NCBI GenBank assembly: GCA_030626265.1
Contig: DAOUPF010000067.1
Span: forward strand, 1-6,923
DNA from: Sulfurovum sp.
GTDB taxonomy: Bacteria; Campylobacterota; Campylobacteria; Campylobacterales; Sulfurovaceae
Direction: 5' to 3'
Length of the DNA stretch: 6,923 bases
Within the stretch, counting starts at the first letter, position 1; the number at the start of each line of letters is the position of its first letter. The notes beneath the pieces were generated by a model. It had not been told where the DNA came from and made no database searches. It was given only the letters and a program-made list of their open reading frames with translations. A program made the position numbers and the translations under genes. This document shows, piece after piece, positions 1 through 5,382 of this stretch.

Positions 1-45
1 ATTCGATAAATGATTGTCTAGGAATCTAAAATGAAATTCAATACC

Positions 46-73
46 TACTATCTACTATTTACTATCTACTATC
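46..73. repeat. Four tandem copies of a TACTATC heptamer upstream of purF
   Basis: The units are 46-52 TACTATC, 53-59 TACTATT, 60-66 TACTATC and 67-73 TACTATC, so there is one substitution in 28 bases and no spacer. The array ends two bases before the small inverted repeat that holds the purF ribosome binding site. It probably lies in the purF leader or promoter region, but I cannot place a transcription start. A change in copy number would move upstream elements by 7 bp steps without altering any reading frame. The motif resembles the general T/A/C-rich wording of this genome, so a chance origin is not excluded. Confidence 0.75.
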
Positions 74-74
74 T

Positions 75-91
75 TGACTCAAAAGGAGTCA
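75..91 (+). promoter_or_regulatory. purF ribosome binding site inside a small hairpin
   Basis: The Shine-Dalgarno AAAAGGAG (81-88) sits 7 bases before the purF ATG at 96 and fixes that start. It lies within a 6-bp inverted repeat, TGACTC (75-80) and GAGTCA (86-91), with loop AAAAG (81-85). If the hairpin forms in the mRNA, half of the SD is paired and the other half is in the loop, which could modulate translation. The pairing is seen in the sequence; a regulatory role is inference. Confidence 0.6.
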
Positions 92-95
92 TATA

Positions 96-1463
96 ATGTG
101 TGCAATCGTAGGGGTATATGGAAGTCAAAATGCTTCCAAGACGGCATATTATGCTCTATTTGCTATGCAGCATCGAGGACAAGAGTCTTCAGGAATCTCC
201 AGCTCCAACGGAGAGAAGTTACTTATTTATAAAAAGCTAGGTATGGTTGCTGATATATTTGGAGAGGCAAGCCTCTCCAAACTAGAAGGAAGCTCTGCTA
301 TTGGTCACAATAGATACTCAACAGCTGGATCAGAATCAGTTAGTGATTCTCAGCCACTATTTGCAAAGTATAAGTTGGGTGAGATATCTGTAGCACACAA
401 TGGAAACCTAGTCAATAAGCATGAAGTACGAAATAATCTTATAGATAGAGGTGCTATATTTCAGACAGATATGGATACAGAAAATATCATACATCTTATC
501 GCAAAAAGTACAGAGAATACGCTATCTAGTCGTATAAAAGATATGTTGACTAAGATAGAGGGTGCATATAGCCTAGTGATCCAGAGTCGTGCAAAAATGT
601 TTGTAATCCGTGACCGTTTTGGTATCCGTCCACTTAGCCTAGGGCAGCTCAAAGATGGTGGTTGGATAGTAGCGAGCGAGACATGTGCATTTGAGCTTGT
701 AGGTGCGAAGTTTGTTCGTGATGTAGAGCCTGGTGAGATGATTACTTTTGAAGAAGGCAAAGAGCCATATTCTGAGCAGCTTATGGAGCCTGATTATCAC
801 CCTTGTGCTTTTGAGTATATATATTTCTCTAGACCAGACTCTATCATAGATGGAAAAAATGTTTATGAGACTAGACTAAGAACAGGTCGAAAACTAGCCA
901 AGGAAGTTCCAGCAGATGTTGATCTAGTACTGGCTGTTCCAGACTCTGGTGTGGCAGCTGCCAAAGGTTATGCTGATGGCTTGGGTGTACCATTTGAGAT
1001 GGGAATTGTGAGAAATCACTATGTAGGACGAACATTTATCGAACCAACCCAAGAGATACGAGATTTGAAAGTAAAACTAAAGTTATCACCAATCAAACAC
1101 CTCATTCAAGGTAAAAAGATTGCTATAGTAGATGACTCCTTGGTCAGAGGTACTACATCCAAGCAGATAGTTAGAATGTTAGTTGATGCTGGGGCTACAG
1201 AGGTGCATATGCGTATAGCTGCACCAGAGATAAAATATCCTTGTAGATATGGTATAGATACACCAACACAGGCAGAACTAATCTCTGCTAATATGACACC
1301 CGAAGAGATATCTAGTAAGATAGGATCCACATCACTAGGTTTTCTATCAGTAGAGGGTCTCAAAGAGTCACTAGGGAGTGAAAGAACTTACTCAATGGTG
1401 AGTTTTGATGGCGATTATTTTGCTGGTGGTAATGTGGATAGTTCGGGATGTGGTAGTAATTAA
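96..1463 (+). CDS. purF: Amidophosphoribosyltransferase (glutamine PRPP amidotransferase)
   Basis: This cytoplasmic enzyme catalyses the first committed step of de novo purine synthesis: PRPP plus glutamine gives 5-phosphoribosylamine. The 455-residue length is normal. The N-terminal Ntn glutaminase domain starts MCAIVGVYG, with Cys2 as nucleophile exposed by Met removal, so there is no propeptide of the Bacillus type. HNRYSTAG (71-78) and HNGNL (101-105) are the expected glutaminase motifs. The C-terminal phosphoribosyltransferase domain carries the PRPP loop around VDDSLVRGTTS (345-355) with Asp346 and Asp347. Cys237 and Cys383 match two [4Fe-4S] ligand positions of Bacillus-type PurF, but the terminal CxxC is replaced by SMVS (433-436), so a cluster is unlikely. 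The start is set by AAAAGGAG at 81-88. The upstream gene lies outside the window; downstream the gene faces the MFS gene across a shared stem-loop. Identification is secure. Confidence 0.98.
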   Translation: MCAIVGVYGSQNASKTAYYALFAMQHRGQESSGISSSNGEKLLIYKKLGMVADIFGEASLSKLEGSSAIGHNRYSTAGSESVSDSQPLFAKYKLGEISVAHNGNLVNKHEVRNNLIDRGAIFQTDMDTENIIHLIAKSTENTLSSRIKDMLTKIEGAYSLVIQSRAKMFVIRDRFGIRPLSLGQLKDGGWIVASETCAFELVGAKFVRDVEPGEMITFEEGKEPYSEQLMEPDYHPCAFEYIYFSRPDSIIDGKNVYETRLRTGRKLAKEVPADVDLVLAVPDSGVAAAKGYADGLGVPFEMGIVRNHYVGRTFIEPTQEIRDLKVKLKLSPIKHLIQGKKIAIVDDSLVRGTTSKQIVRMLVDAGATEVHMRIAAPEIKYPCRYGIDTPTQAELISANMTPEEISSKIGSTSLGFLSVEGLKESLGSERTYSMVSFDGDYFAGGNVDSSGCGSN

Positions 1464-1465
1464 TA

Positions 1466-1503
1466 GAAGAGGCATATCTAACTAGACTATGATATGCCTC
1501 TTC
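1466..1503. terminator. Stem-loop between convergent purF and MFS genes
   Basis: A perfect 13-bp inverted repeat, GAAGAGGCATATC (1466-1478) and GATATGCCTCTTC (1491-1503), encloses a 12-base loop. It starts 3 bases after the purF stop. On the minus strand the MFS stop codon (1482-1484) lies in the loop, and one arm encodes the last residues of the transporter. Neither side has a strong T tract: the plus strand continues AACTTCC, and the minus strand continues TATTAATTA, which is only moderately U-rich. It is best read as a shared bidirectional terminator or 3'-end-protecting stem; intrinsic termination is weaker on the plus side. Confidence 0.6.
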
Positions 1504-2696
1504 AACTTCCCAGTAAAAAATAGCCCAATAAAAAGCATTATAAGTGTCAATGAATAAAGAATATTATAACCAAAATACTCCAAGATAATACCTCCAGGAA
1601 TAGCAAAAAATAGTCCTATAGAGACTATAGTCGACTGTATCGCTACATATACTGGGCGTTTGTCCTCGGGGGCAATTTCAAGTACTAGATTCATATCAGC
1701 ATTTCTAAAACCATCTATCCCTACACCAAAGATGAAGAATATCAATCCATACCCTACAGCATTCCCAGCAAAAAATGCGATGATAAATGCAGATATCATA
1801 AAGGTATATGCTAGCTGTAGCATGCGTACATAATTGCCTTTAAACTTCTTCCAGATAAAGAAGTTGCCAATCATGCTACCAATCATCTGTACAGTGATAA
1901 ATCCACCAATGAGCCAACCGGTTAGCTCTATAGTAGTCTTGGCTTTGATGATGACAAAAGGCATGGCAAGCAAGAATGAGTAGCCCAGTAGAGAGACAAT
2001 AATTTGTAGCTGTAGACGTTTATCTTTTTTTAGGAGGCTTTTACTGTTTTTTAGAAACTCCAGAAAATTTTTCTCTCTAGTACTGACATTTAGCTTTTCT
2101 GGCTCTTTTATAGTACCAAAGGCAACCAACCCAATAATCATCAATACAGAGCTAAACATAAATAAAAAAGCGTAGCTATATGGAGCCTCATAGTTAGATA
2201 GTACCCAGCCTGCTACTCCACCACTGATGATAGCTCCCATGGATGAGAATAGCTGTTTGTTTGCCATGGTTTTACCACGCTCTTCTTTGCTAAAGACTTT
2301 TGCGATGATCTCTTTGAAATATATACTACCAAATCCAGCAGAAAATGAAAATGTGAAGAAAAATATCCCTATGAGCCATAGAGTGAGGGTTTTGTTACTA
2401 TCTCCTATGAAGTATATAGAAGCTCCAACCATAAACCATGAGAAGAAACGGAAGAAAAATACTATTCTCATATATATCATCACTCGGCTATAACTCTGTG
2501 CGTAAAATGCGGCAAATAGCTGTACAGCTATCGCACCACCACGAAGTAGGGATGCAAAGAGTCCTACCAATACTAAGTTACTACTGAAGTGATATACAAT
2601 CAGAGGTAGGATGGTCGCAGGTTCTGCTACTGTGACTCCCATAGATAGGAAAAAGCCATGTATGGCATTTTTGGAGTTGTTCTCTTTGTATGACAC
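1482..2696 (-). CDS. MFS-family transporter, substrate unknown
   Basis: This is a 404-residue inner-membrane protein with about 12 hydrophobic helices, roughly at 13-36, 43-65, 72-97, 104-126, 148-168, 173-194, 230-250, 257-280, 290-311, 314-334, 350-372 and 376-396. The two six-helix halves are separated by a charged loop (about 196-228, rich in Lys and Glu), as in the major facilitator superfamily. The loop after helix 4 has KEERGKTMANKQ (137-148), similar to the short basic inter-helix motifs of the family. The start is GTG at 2694-2696, whose G is the last base of the hisIE TAG stop (TAGTG), so translation is probably coupled to hisIE; the only SD-like sequence is a purine stretch inside the hisIE end. 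Nothing in the sequence indicates the substrate; co-transcription with hisIE is not enough to call it a histidine-pathway transporter. Confidence 0.88.
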   Translation of the reverse strand: MSYKENNSKNAIHGFFLSMGVTVAEPATILPLIVYHFSSNLVLVGLFASLLRGGAIAVQLFAAFYAQSYSRVMIYMRIVFFFRFFSWFMVGASIYFIGDSNKTLTLWLIGIFFFTFSFSAGFGSIYFKEIIAKVFSKEERGKTMANKQLFSSMGAIISGGVAGWVLSNYEAPYSYAFLFMFSSVLMIIGLVAFGTIKEPEKLNVSTREKNFLEFLKNSKSLLKKDKRLQLQIIVSLLGYSFLLAMPFVIIKAKTTIELTGWLIGGFITVQMIGSMIGNFFIWKKFKGNYVRMLQLAYTFMISAFIIAFFAGNAVGYGLIFFIFGVGIDGFRNADMNLVLEIAPEDKRPVYVAIQSTIVSIGLFFAIPGGIILEYFGYNILYSLTLIMLFIGLFFTGKLKRHIIV

Positions 2697-3355
2697 TATC
2701 GCTTGGCTTTCTCTTCTATACCGCTAGTCCCAAATCTATCTGATAGCTCTTGTTTGACTCTATCTGGTGTGATATCTCTACTGCCTAATCCCACCAATGC
2801 ATGGTATAGTAGATCAGCAGCTTCATATATCACCTGTTCATCACTCTCTTTGTCTATAGCATCACATAGTTCAGTAGCTTCTTCTTTGATTTTAGAGAGT
2901 AGCAACTTTTTGTCATCTAGAAGTTTTTTAGTCCATGAGGCTTTTGACTCTTTGGCATTTTTACGCTCTAGTATAGTGTGGTACAGTGTATCTACTACAC
3001 CATATATGGCATCAGTATCTACCTCTTGCTCTAGTATAATCTTATCCTGTGTAACTGAGGTGAAAAAACAACTCTTTCTACCAGTATGACAGGCTACACC
3101 ATTTTGATTGATTTTTAGTACTACTGTATCTGCATCACAGTCAAGTAGTATATCTACTATCTCTTGAGTATGATTTGAGCTTTCGCCTTTTTTCCAAAGT
3201 CTCTGACGAGAGCGACTAAAGTAGTGTGCATATCCAGTGCTAAGTGTGAGATTGTATGACTCTTCATTCATATATGCTAGCATGAGTATTTCACCTGTAG
3301 TGGCATCTTGTGCTATGGCAGGGATGAGGGGGTTTTTGTTCCAGTCTATGTTCAT
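2696..3355 (-). CDS. hisIE: Bifunctional phosphoribosyl-AMP cyclohydrolase / phosphoribosyl-ATP pyrophosphatase
   Basis: This cytoplasmic fusion enzyme performs histidine synthesis steps 2 and 3: pyrophosphate removal from PR-ATP (HisE domain), then ring opening of PR-AMP (HisI domain). The 219 residues begin MNIDWNKNPLIPAIAQD, a typical HisI start. HisI (about 1-110) shows DCDAD (72-76) and GVACHTGRKSCFF (86-98), with Asp72, Asp74, Asp76, Cys89 and Cys96 as likely metal ligands. HisE (about 118-219) shows IKEEATE (156-162) and EAADLLYH (178-185), the acidic helices that bind Mg and pyrophosphate. The frame is open up to 3439, but the ATG at 3353-3355 is preferred because it matches family N-termini and has GGAGA 7 bases upstream. 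The upstream 28 codons look non-conserved. The stop overlaps the GTG of the MFS gene by one base. A TAAAAT hexamer at 3382-3387 is a weak promoter candidate. Confidence 0.96.
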   Translation of the reverse strand: MNIDWNKNPLIPAIAQDATTGEILMLAYMNEESYNLTLSTGYAHYFSRSRQRLWKKGESSNHTQEIVDILLDCDADTVVLKINQNGVACHTGRKSCFFTSVTQDKIILEQEVDTDAIYGVVDTLYHTILERKNAKESKASWTKKLLDDKKLLLSKIKEEATELCDAIDKESDEQVIYEAADLLYHALVGLGSRDITPDRVKQELSDRFGTSGIEEKAKR

Positions 3356-3362
3356 AATGGTT

Positions 3363-3367
3363 TCTCC
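3363..3367 (-). promoter_or_regulatory. Ribosome binding site that fixes the hisIE start
   Basis: On the minus strand the sequence reads ATGGAGAAACCATTATG. GGAGA is separated by 7 bases from the ATG at 3353-3355, supporting this internal start over the far upstream in-frame start at 3439. Confidence 0.7.
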
Positions 3368-3482
3368 ATATAATATACGGGATTTTAACCAATAAAGCCT
3401 AACAATCTTCTGTAGGATGTTGTCTTCTGACAAGACCACATCAAGCCAGCAACAAATAAGAGGTATCGTAACTCATATTCGC

Positions 3483-3507
3483 GTAGGTCGGAGTACTCGA
3501 CTCCGAC
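3483..3507 (+). repeat. REP-type palindrome 1
   Basis: GTAG (3483-3486) precedes an 8-bp stem GTCGGAGT (3487-3494) and ACTCCGAC (3500-3507) with loop ACTCG. An outer GCGT (3481-3484) can pair with ACGC at 3513-3516 or 3522-3525. GTAG immediately 5' of the hairpin is the tetranucleotide described as the recognition feature of REP elements. It is inverted relative to palindromes 2 and 3. Confidence 0.8.
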
Positions 3508-3525
3508 AAACCACGCAAACCACGC
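3508..3525. repeat. Tandem duplication of a 9-base unit
   Basis: AAACCACGC occurs twice back to back (3508-3516 and 3517-3525), directly after the first palindrome, and is followed by a third partial AAA. Either copy's ACGC can pair with GCGT at the other foot of palindrome 1. It may be a replication-slippage scar at the REP foot. Confidence 0.7.
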
Positions 3526-3559
3526 AAATTAATAAACATTCACAATCATATTAGCCATT

Positions 3560-3584
3560 GTCGGTGTCAAGCACACCGACCTAC
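3560..3584 (-). repeat. REP-type palindrome 2
   Basis: The 8-bp stem is GTCGGTGT (3560-3567) and ACACCGAC (3573-3580), with loop CAAGC and then CTAC (3581-3584). On the minus strand this reads GTAG followed by the hairpin, so it is the inverse of palindrome 1, with 52 bases between the two hairpins: a BIME-like pair with the GTAG ends facing outward. Confidence 0.8.
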
Positions 3585-3601
3585 GCGGATTGTATGACAA
3601 T

Positions 3602-3640
3602 TTGACATATATTGCTTGTTATGTGATTTATTATTATAAA
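3602..3640 (+). promoter_or_regulatory. Possible promoter of the RAYT gene
   Basis: A consensus -35 TTGACA lies at 3602-3607. The best -10-like hexamers, TATTAT (3629-3634) and TATAAA (3635-3640), lie farther away than the ideal 17 bases. Promoters of this phylum depend mainly on the -10, so this remains tentative. A start from TATAAA would leave almost no leader before the ATG at 3649. Confidence 0.35.
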
Positions 3641-3648
3641 ATCTACAT

Positions 3649-4113
3649 ATGAAATACAGAAGAATATTTGCCGATGGGTATAGCTATTACTTGACTATGG
3701 TGACGCATAGGCGTAAGCCACTGCTGATAGAGCATATTGATATATTGCGTGATGCCTTTAGGCACAGTAAAAAGAGATATATTTACAAGATAGATGCGAT
3801 AGTCATCTTGCCTGACCATATCCACATGATACTAACACCAGATATATCCACAGACTACCCTAAAATAATCTCAAGTATCAAAAGGTATTTTGTTCATCAC
3901 CTAGATGAAGAGATAAAAGCAAAGGCAAAAACAGAGCTATCTGCCTCCCAATACGATAGAAATAGCTCAGGTATTTGGCAAGAGCGTTATTATGAACACA
4001 CGATAAGAAATGAAAAAGATTTTATAGAAAAAATCAAATATATGCAATCCAATCCTGTCAAGCATAATCTAGTAGATACTATGGATCAATGGAAATACTC
4101 ATCATTTTATTAA
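3649..4113 (+). CDS. REP-associated tyrosine transposase (RAYT), Y1 HUH superfamily
   Basis: This 154-residue single-domain protein belongs to the IS200-like transposase family. Y1 HUH enzymes cut and join single-stranded DNA through a covalent 5'-phosphotyrosine link. The beta strand and metal-binding motif are visible as AIVILPDHIHMIL (50-62), with His57 and His59. The catalytic tyrosine is probably Tyr115 (or Tyr114) in GIWQERYYEHTIRNEKDF (108-125). The tail KIKYMQSNPVKHNLV (128-142) is the Y-x-x-x-NP signature typical of RAYTs rather than of IS200/IS605 TnpA. Flanking palindromes with GTAG feet are its likely substrates. The ATG at 3649 has no recognisable Shine-Dalgarno; the N-terminus MKYRRIFADGYSYYLTMVTHRR fits the family's first strand, so the start is plausible. 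The gene appears intact. Autonomous movement is not expected from the family; movement of REPs in trans is the usual hypothesis. Confidence 0.9.
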   Translation: MKYRRIFADGYSYYLTMVTHRRKPLLIEHIDILRDAFRHSKKRYIYKIDAIVILPDHIHMILTPDISTDYPKIISSIKRYFVHHLDEEIKAKAKTELSASQYDRNSSGIWQERYYEHTIRNEKDFIEKIKYMQSNPVKHNLVDTMDQWKYSSFY

Positions 4114-4118
4114 TTATC

Positions 4119-4143
4119 GTCGGGGTCAAGCACCCCGACCTAC
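4119..4143 (-). repeat. REP-type palindrome 3
   Basis: The 8-bp stem is GTCGGGGT (4119-4126) and ACCCCGAC (4132-4139), with loop CAAGC and then CTAC (4140-4143), i.e. GTAG at the foot on the minus strand. It has the same orientation and loop as palindrome 2, so the transposase gene lies between direct repeats about 559 bp apart. It starts 6 bases after the RAYT stop and may also serve as its 3'-end stem. Confidence 0.8.
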
Positions 4144-4178
4144 GGGGATTTTGGATTAAAATGCAAATCAAATTGTAC

Positions 4179-4388
4179 TTATTGTTGTGTACTAATCTTT
4201 TGTTGTTTGCCTTTTGCATCTACCCAGATGTTAGGTACTGCTCCGCCAGGTGTTAGGAATATCTGTGCATCTTTGTTTACACGCAATGCTTCGTTGAACT
4301 GCCCTTGGATTTTGATCTGCTCTAGCTGTAGAAGCTCAGCAGTAAGAGAATTTGATATAAGTTTGTTTGCTTTGGCTTGCTCTTCTGC
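4179..4388 (-). pseudogene. C-terminal remainder of the SPFH gene beyond an in-frame stop
   Basis: Reading on in frame after the TAA at 4389-4391 gives 69 further codons to a TAA at 4179-4181. The translation begins AEEQAKANKLISNS, continuing the Ala/Glu/Lys-rich coiled coil without a break, and ends with QIFLTPGGAVPNIWVDAKG (42-60), a conserved-looking tail of prohibitin-like proteins of this phylum. There is no ATG in the segment and no new RBS, so independent translation is unlikely. Together with 4392-5288 it would form a 369-residue protein. One base change (GAA, CAA or AAA to TAA) explains the break. Confidence 0.8.
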
Positions 4389-5288
4389 TTAGATACGAAT
4401 CTTGTCAGCTTCACCTTGTGCTTCGATACGGTTTCTCTCAGCTTCACCACGAGCTACTTCAGCTGCTCTTTGAGCATACTGCTTTGCTTTCTCTTTCTCT
4501 TGTTCTGCGATAGTTACATCTTGTTTTGCTGCTTGTACTTGCTCTATCTTCTCTTTGATCTTTGGAGGAAGAACGATATTTCTAAGCTCAACAGATGTCA
4601 AGATTACTGGTTGATTTGGTAGCGCATCTACTTTGTTTCTCACTTTTGTCTGTATAGAAGATGCTATCTCATTTCTCATCTCTGGGAGCTGTTCTGCTGT
4701 GTATTGACCTACAACATCACGAACCACTTCTCTCACTTTTGAGTTGATGATTTTCTCTTCCCATGCTCCACCCCATTTTTCTATAGTTGCTGGTGCGGAT
4801 GAGGCTTTGATTCTATACTGTACTGCAAGGTCTATATTTACAGTAAGTCCTCTCTTGTCTAGGACTGATATAGCAGAGTTTCTCTGTAGTCCACCACCCT
4901 CTATGCTAGAGTTGCTTTGACCTAGCTCTCTGGCTCTCTCGTTGCTGTATGTTATGAGTCTGATACGAGTATTTACAGGTATTACTTTCTGAAATACTGG
5001 GATAAAAAAGTGAAGTCCCGCCTCTAGGGGCTCTTGTTGATACTTACCTGTAGTTACTTTGATACCTACTTCACCAGAGTTGATGATAGTAAATGGTTTG
5101 AAAGAAAATACTAGAAAAGCAATGGCGAGTATAACGATAACAATAGTTGCACCTTTACTTCCACCACCACCCATTCCTTTGAATGGATTTTCTATTGGAT
5201 TTCCTCCTCCGCCATTATTGTTATTGTTGTTGTTATTGTCGCCTGATGTTTTTCGTTTTTTAAAATAGTCGTTCATATCTGCTGGCAT
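4389..5288 (-). CDS. SPFH/prohibitin-family membrane protein, truncated by an in-frame TAA
   Basis: SPFH (band 7) proteins form membrane-anchored ring or cage assemblies linked to membrane organisation and FtsH-type proteolysis. This reading frame has 299 residues: a polar N-terminus MPADMNDYFKKRK, eight consecutive Asn (18-25), Gly-rich stretches (26-29, 39-43), a transmembrane helix (about 47-62), the SPFH domain (about 65-240, with SGEVGIKVTTGKY at 71-83 and VELRNIVLPPKIKEKI at 233-248) and the start of a long Ala/Glu coiled coil (242-299). It stops at IRI-TAA, while the same frame continues with matching coiled coil and tail for 69 codons, so the gene is probably a recent nonsense pseudogene or contains a sequence error. 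The start has AAAGGA 6 bases upstream. It lies 94 bases after ilvE; I recall the same neighbour order in Campylobacter (Cj0269c ilvE, Cj0268c). Confidence 0.85.
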   Translation of the reverse strand: MPADMNDYFKKRKTSGDNNNNNNNNGGGGNPIENPFKGMGGGGSKGATIVIVILAIAFLVFSFKPFTIINSGEVGIKVTTGKYQQEPLEAGLHFFIPVFQKVIPVNTRIRLITYSNERARELGQSNSSIEGGGLQRNSAISVLDKRGLTVNIDLAVQYRIKASSAPATIEKWGGAWEEKIINSKVREVVRDVVGQYTAEQLPEMRNEIASSIQTKVRNKVDALPNQPVILTSVELRNIVLPPKIKEKIEQVQAAKQDVTIAEQEKEKAKQYAQRAAEVARGEAERNRIEAQGEADKIRI

Positions 5289-5310
5289 GTTTTTTCCTTT
5301 GTTTTATGTG

Positions 5311-5372
5311 TAGGGGGTCAGGTGATTCATGATTCATTGCTTTGCAACAAATCACAAATCACCAGACCCCTA
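5311..5372. repeat. Long imperfect hairpin made of paired heptad repeats
   Basis: The left arm reads TAGGGGGTCAGG, two copies of TGATTCA (5323-5336), then TTGC. The right arm, reverse complemented, reads TAGGGGTCTGG, two copies of TGATTTG, then TTGC. The tip is TTGC-TTT-GCAA. Mismatches are one extra G, one A/A, and the same CA-versus-TG difference in each heptad. It fills most of the 94-base gap between ilvE and the SPFH gene. On the minus strand it is followed by CACATAAAAC, without a U tract, so it is not a canonical terminator; it could be an mRNA processing or protection structure, or a small non-coding mobile repeat. Confidence 0.75.
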
Positions 5373-5382
5373 GTTTGTTGTT

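Larger units (their letters stand above)
3481..4151. mobile_element. REPtron-like block: RAYT gene flanked by three REP-type palindromes
   Basis: The block consists of an inverted pair of palindromes (3483-3507 and 3560-3584), the transposase gene (3649-4113) and a third palindrome (4119-4143) starting 6 bases after its stop. The second and third palindromes are direct repeats in the same orientation and share about 30 bases of the pattern GTCGGKGTCAAGC...CCGACCTACGSGGATT. The gene/palindrome organisation is that known for REP-associated tyrosine transposases, which are domesticated relatives of IS200/IS605 enzymes thought to act on REP sequences genome-wide. It lies between hisIE and the SPFH gene, both minus strand, so the block is inserted against the local gene direction. 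I see no target duplication; family members do not make one. Confidence 0.75.

Noticed and set aside
46..73. CRISPR array
   Set aside because: Units are 7 bases with no spacers.
2703..3089. Plus-strand Ser-rich frame opposite hisIE
   Set aside because: Antisense shadow of a well conserved gene.
3420..3433. Small hairpin TTGTC-TTCT-GACAA upstream of hisIE
   Set aside because: Only 5 bp, low GC, no T tract and no clear role; expected by chance.
3356..3439. 28-codon N-terminal extension of hisIE
   Set aside because: The frame is open but the extension lacks an RBS and family similarity; the internal ATG at 3355 has GGAGA at good spacing and gives a standard HisI N-terminus.
3649..4113. IS200/IS605 insertion sequence transposase
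   Set aside because: The tail NPVKHNLV signature, single copy with REP-like palindromes and GTAG feet, and lack of IS ends or a tnpB partner favour a RAYT.
4207..4622. Plus-strand frames opposite the SPFH gene
   Set aside because: Cys/Ser/Leu-rich translations with no RBS or recognisable domain, opposite a strand with clear coiled-coil coding.
5059..5268. Plus-strand proline/leucine-rich frame
   Set aside because: It is the reverse of the Asn/Gly-rich N-terminus and membrane helix of the SPFH gene; the composition is a mirror artefact.
5311..5372. Rho-independent terminator for ilvE
   Set aside because: The hairpin is not followed by a T tract in the ilvE direction, and it has multiple mismatches and a heptad structure better described as a repeat.
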